A stretch of 8,779 nucleotides of DNA, from positions 1 to 8,779 of the forward strand of contig JALUTJ010000421.1 of assembly GCA_027057985.1 (NCBI GenBank), written 5' to 3'. The notes below the pieces were generated by a model. That model made no database searches. It had not been told where the DNA came from and was given only the letters and a program-made list of their open reading frames with translations. Below are positions 6,024 to 8,779 of this stretch, one piece after another (positions within the stretch are counted from its first letter, which is position 1; each line of letters starts with the position of its first letter). The stretch comes from Chromatiales bacterium. GTDB taxonomy: Bacteria > Pseudomonadota > Gammaproteobacteria > UBA6429 > Thiohalophilaceae. Made by a program: the position numbers and the translations under genes.

Positions 6024-8693
6024 ATGAGCAAAACACGCAACAGTTTTAATGCCCGCGATATCCTTAAGGTAAACGGTAAGGAATTTGAATTTTATCGCCT
6101 GGATGCTGTGAAAGGCAGCGAAAACCTGCCCTATTCCATGAAGGTTTTGCTGGAGAACCTGTTGCGTTTTGAAGATGACCTCACCGTCAACAAAGAGGAT
6201 ATCGAGGCCCTGGCAAACTGGGATCCCGCTGCAACGCCAAGCCAGGAAATTGCCTTCCGCCCATCACGGGTACTGATGCAGGACTTCACCGGTGTTCCGG
6301 CAGTTGTCGATCTTGCTGCCATGCGTGATGCGATGAAAAATCTTGGTGGTGATCCCGACAAAATCAACCCGCTGCAACCGGCAGAGCTGGTTATCGACCA
6401 CTCGGTGCAGGTGGACAAGTTTGGTAGTAGCTCGGCTTTTGAAGAAAATGAAGCACTGGAATACCAGCGCAACCAGGAACGCTATGCCTTTTTAAAATGG
6501 GGCCAGAAAGCCTTTTCCAATTTCAAGGTAGTCCCACCCGAAACCGGTATCGTGCACCAGGTAAACCTGGAATACCTCGCCCGTACCGTGTTTACCCAGG
6601 AAAATGACGGTGTACTACAGGCCTATCCGGACACGCTGGTCGGCACCGATTCTCACACCACGATGATCAATGGCCTTGGCGTACTGGGCTGGGGTGTTGG
6701 TGGTATCGAAGCCGAAGCGGCCATGCTGGGTCAGCCGATTTCCATGCTGATTCCACAGGTAGTCGGTTTCGAACTGAGTGGCGAACTTGCCGAAGGCACG
6801 ACAGCAACCGATCTTGTTCTGGTTGTGGTTGAAATGCTGCGTAAACACGGTGTGGTTGGTAAGTTCGTTGAATTCTATGGTGAAGGCCTGGATCACCTGC
6901 CACTGGCCGATCGTGCCACACTGGCCAATATGGCACCGGAATACGGCGCGACCTGCGGCATTTTCCCTGTCGATAATGAAACGCTGAACTACCTGCGTCT
7001 CTCCGGTCGCGATGAAGAACAGGTTGCCGTGGTGGAAGCCTATGCCAAAGCACAGGGCATGTTCCGCACCGCGGGTGATAAAGCCGCCCGTTACAGTTCG
7101 ACCCTGTCACTGGATATCTCCACCGTGGTACCCAGCCTTGCAGGACCAAAGCGTCCACAGGATCGTGTGCCACTGAACCAGTCCCGGGCCATGTTCAATG
7201 ATTCACTCAAGGCTCTGTGTGAAGAACGCAAGGCCACCGGTAATGGCACTGCCACCACAACCATTAATGGTGAAGAAATTGAAATTAAAGATGGTGCGGT
7301 TGCCATTGCTGCAATTACCTCCTGTACCAATACCTCTAACCCGTCAGTCATGCTGGGTGCTGGCCTGGTCGCTCGCAAGGCACGGGAAAAAGGCCTTAAC
7401 GTCAAACCGTGGGTTAAAACCTCGCTTGGCCCGGGTTCACGCGTGGTCAGTGACTACCTTGAACATGCCGGTCTGATGGATGATCTCGATGCACTTGGCT
7501 TTAACGTGGTTGGCTATGGTTGTACTACCTGTATCGGTAACTCCGGTCCCCTGCCACCTGCGGTAAGCAAGGCCATTAGCGAGGGCGATCTAACCGTGAC
7601 CTCGGTTATCTCCGGTAACCGCAACTTTGAAGGTCGCGTCCATGCCGAAGTACGCATGAATTACCTGGCTTCACCACCACTGGTTGTTGCCTACGCCATT
7701 GCCGGTACCATGGATATCGACCTGCAAAATGATTCTCTGGGTAAAGACCAGGACGGTAACGATGTTTACCTCAAAGATATCTGGCCAACTCAGCATGAAA
7801 TCCAGGAAATGGTGATAAAGAACGTGACCCGTGAACAGTTCACCGAATCCTATAAAGATGTCTTTGCCGGTAATGCACGCTGGGCCGAGCTTGCCTCACC
7901 TGAAGGCCAGTTATTTGACTGGGATAATGACTCCACCTATATCCAGAACCCGCCTTACTTTACCGGCATGGATAAGGAAGCAGGTCGCGTAGAAGATATC
8001 AGCGGCGCACGTGTGCTTGCCCTGCTCGGCGACTCGGTAACCACGGACCATATCTCACCTGCCGGTGCTATCAAGCCCGACAGCCCGGCTGGACAGTACC
8101 TGCGTGAGCACGGCGTGGAAGTCAAAGACTTCAACTCCTATGGCTCACGTCGGGGTAACCATGAAGTAATGATGCGCGGGACTTTTGCCAATATTCGCCT
8201 GCGTAACCAGCTGGCACCGGGCACCGAAGGTGGCATTACCCTGCAATTGCCAGAAGGAACACAAACTTCAATTTATGAAGCCGCCATGCATTATCAGCAG
8301 CAAGGTATTCCGAGCATCGTTATTGCCGGTAAGGAATACGGTTCCGGATCTTCGCGTGACTGGGCGGCCAAGGGACCGCGCCTGCTAGGTGTAAAAGCCG
8401 TTATCGCCGAAAGCTATGAGCGTATTCACCGTACCAACCTGGTCTGTATGGGTATCGTGCCATTACAGTTTAAACAAGGTGAATCTGCCGCTTCACTCGG
8501 GCTGAGTGGGCACGAAGTATTCAGTATTTCCGGCCTGGAAAACGGTGAAGCCAAAGAAGTGACCGTTACGGCTTCAGGTGACAAGGGTGATATTACCTTT
8601 ACCGCACGAGTACGTATCGATACACCGCAGGAAATCATCTATATGCGACATGGTGGCATCCTGCAATATGTATTACGTCAGCTCGCCGGTTAA
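6024..8693 (+). CDS. acnA: Aconitate hydratase AcnA
   Basis: Cytoplasmic [4Fe-4S] enzyme interconverting citrate and isocitrate in the citrate and glyoxylate cycles; as an apoprotein the family can bind mRNA (IRP-like). The 889 residues compare with 891 in E. coli AcnA, and similarity is collinear throughout. The iron-sulfur ligands are C434 (in [11 protein letters not shown]), C500 and C503 (in [15 protein letters not shown]). The family signature around [21 protein letters not shown] is present. Substrate-site blocks in the C-terminal swivelling domain are [16 protein letters not shown] (S708-R709-R710) and [17 protein letters not shown] (S774-S777, R778). Its type is AcnA/IRP1, not AcnB or AcnD. 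The ATG has AGGAA at 6013-6017 with 6-nt spacing, the best ribosome site among the operon genes before purB. Its position between hflD and purB is unusual compared with E. coli. It is complete and undamaged. Confidence 0.99.
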   Translation: MSKTRNSFNARDILKVNGKEFEFYRLDAVKGSENLPYSMKVLLENLLRFEDDLTVNKEDIEALANWDPAATPSQEIAFRPSRVLMQDFTGVPAVVDLAAMRDAMKNLGGDPDKINPLQPAELVIDHSVQVDKFGSSSAFEENEALEYQRNQERYAFLKWGQKAFSNFKVVPPETGIVHQVNLEYLARTVFTQENDGVLQAYPDTLVGTDSHTTMINGLGVLGWGVGGIEAEAAMLGQPISMLIPQVVGFELSGELAEGTTATDLVLVVVEMLRKHGVVGKFVEFYGEGLDHLPLADRATLANMAPEYGATCGIFPVDNETLNYLRLSGRDEEQVAVVEAYAKAQGMFRTAGDKAARYSSTLSLDISTVVPSLAGPKRPQDRVPLNQSRAMFNDSLKALCEERKATGNGTATTTINGEEIEIKDGAVAIAAITSCTNTSNPSVMLGAGLVARKAREKGLNVKPWVKTSLGPGSRVVSDYLEHAGLMDDLDALGFNVVGYGCTTCIGNSGPLPPAVSKAISEGDLTVTSVISGNRNFEGRVHAEVRMNYLASPPLVVAYAIAGTMDIDLQNDSLGKDQDGNDVYLKDIWPTQHEIQEMVIKNVTREQFTESYKDVFAGNARWAELASPEGQLFDWDNDSTYIQNPPYFTGMDKEAGRVEDISGARVLALLGDSVTTDHISPAGAIKPDSPAGQYLREHGVEVKDFNSYGSRRGNHEVMMRGTFANIRLRNQLAPGTEGGITLQLPEGTQTSIYEAAMHYQQQGIPSIVIAGKEYGSGSSRDWAAKGPRLLGVKAVIAESYERIHRTNLVCMGIVPLQFKQGESAASLGLSGHEVFSISGLENGEAKEVTVTASGDKGDITFTARVRIDTPQEIIYMRHGGILQYVLRQLAG

Positions 8694-8726
8694 ACAGCAA
8701 CACGCACAAATTTACGAGGAAAAAGA

Positions 8727-8779
8727 ATGGAATTAAGTCAGCTCACCGCAATTTCACCCGTCGATGGTCGCTATGGCAG
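8727..8779 (+). CDS. purB: Adenylosuccinate lyase PurB (5' end only)
   Basis: The first 17 codons read MELSQLTAISPVDGRYG, nearly identical to the start of E. coli PurB (MELSSLTAVSPVDGRYG). PurB splits SAICAR to AICAR and adenylosuccinate to AMP in purine synthesis. GAGGA at 8716-8720 with 6-nt spacing is a strong ribosome site. The gap after the acnA stop is 33 nt, with no terminator, so acnA and purB are probably co-transcribed. The rest lies beyond the window; identity rests on this N-terminus plus the conserved hflD...purB context. Confidence 0.93.
   Translation, partial: MELSQLTAISPVDGRYG

Noticed and set aside
6667..7173. A 168-codon open frame on the minus strand within acnA
   Set aside because: Its low-complexity R/P/H/Q-rich composition is typical of a shadow frame opposite a conserved gene; AcnA is intact on the plus strand.

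Overview
The window is ordinary chromosomal DNA of a gammaproteobacterium. All nine proteins are recognisable orthologues of enterobacterial or pseudomonad proteins, and the blocks clpA-clpS / cspD and rluE-nudJ-mnmA-hflD-purB are classic gammaproteobacterial neighbourhoods. Base composition is moderate. NudJ, RluE and AcnA differ clearly from the E. coli versions, so this is probably not an enteric; I cannot name the genus from sequence alone. There is no insertion sequence, phage gene, CRISPR array, tRNA or rRNA.

Layout. (1) Positions 1-2555, minus strand: clpS followed 21 nt later by clpA, which runs off the left edge about 25 codons before its expected end. They encode the N-degron adaptor and the AAA+ unfoldase of the ClpAP protease. 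(2) Positions 2556-2778: an AT-rich divergent control region with a perfect inverted repeat that places a TATAAT box on each strand. (3) Positions 2779-3072, plus strand: cspD and its own intrinsic terminator. (4) Positions 3123-8779, plus strand: a tightly packed run rluE-nudJ-mnmA-hflD-acnA-purB, starting from a probable extended -10 promoter. rluE and nudJ overlap by 107 nt, later gaps are 5, 15, 90 and 33 nt, and a second probable promoter lies in the 90-nt gap before acnA. purB is cut by the right edge after 17 codons.

Together the genes cover protein quality control (ClpS/ClpA), stationary-phase replication control (CspD), RNA modification (RluE on 23S rRNA, MnmA on tRNA, with NudJ as a nucleotide hydrolase between them), a peripheral membrane regulator (HflD), the citrate cycle (AcnA) and purine synthesis (PurB).

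No new multi-gene system is visible. The points worth a second look are local: acnA sits inside the hflD-purB junction while the icd gene often found in this block is absent; RluE gains a strongly basic C-terminal tail encoded over the start of nudJ; the NudJ Nudix box has arginine in place of its conserved glycine; and the clpS/cspD control region is palindromic.
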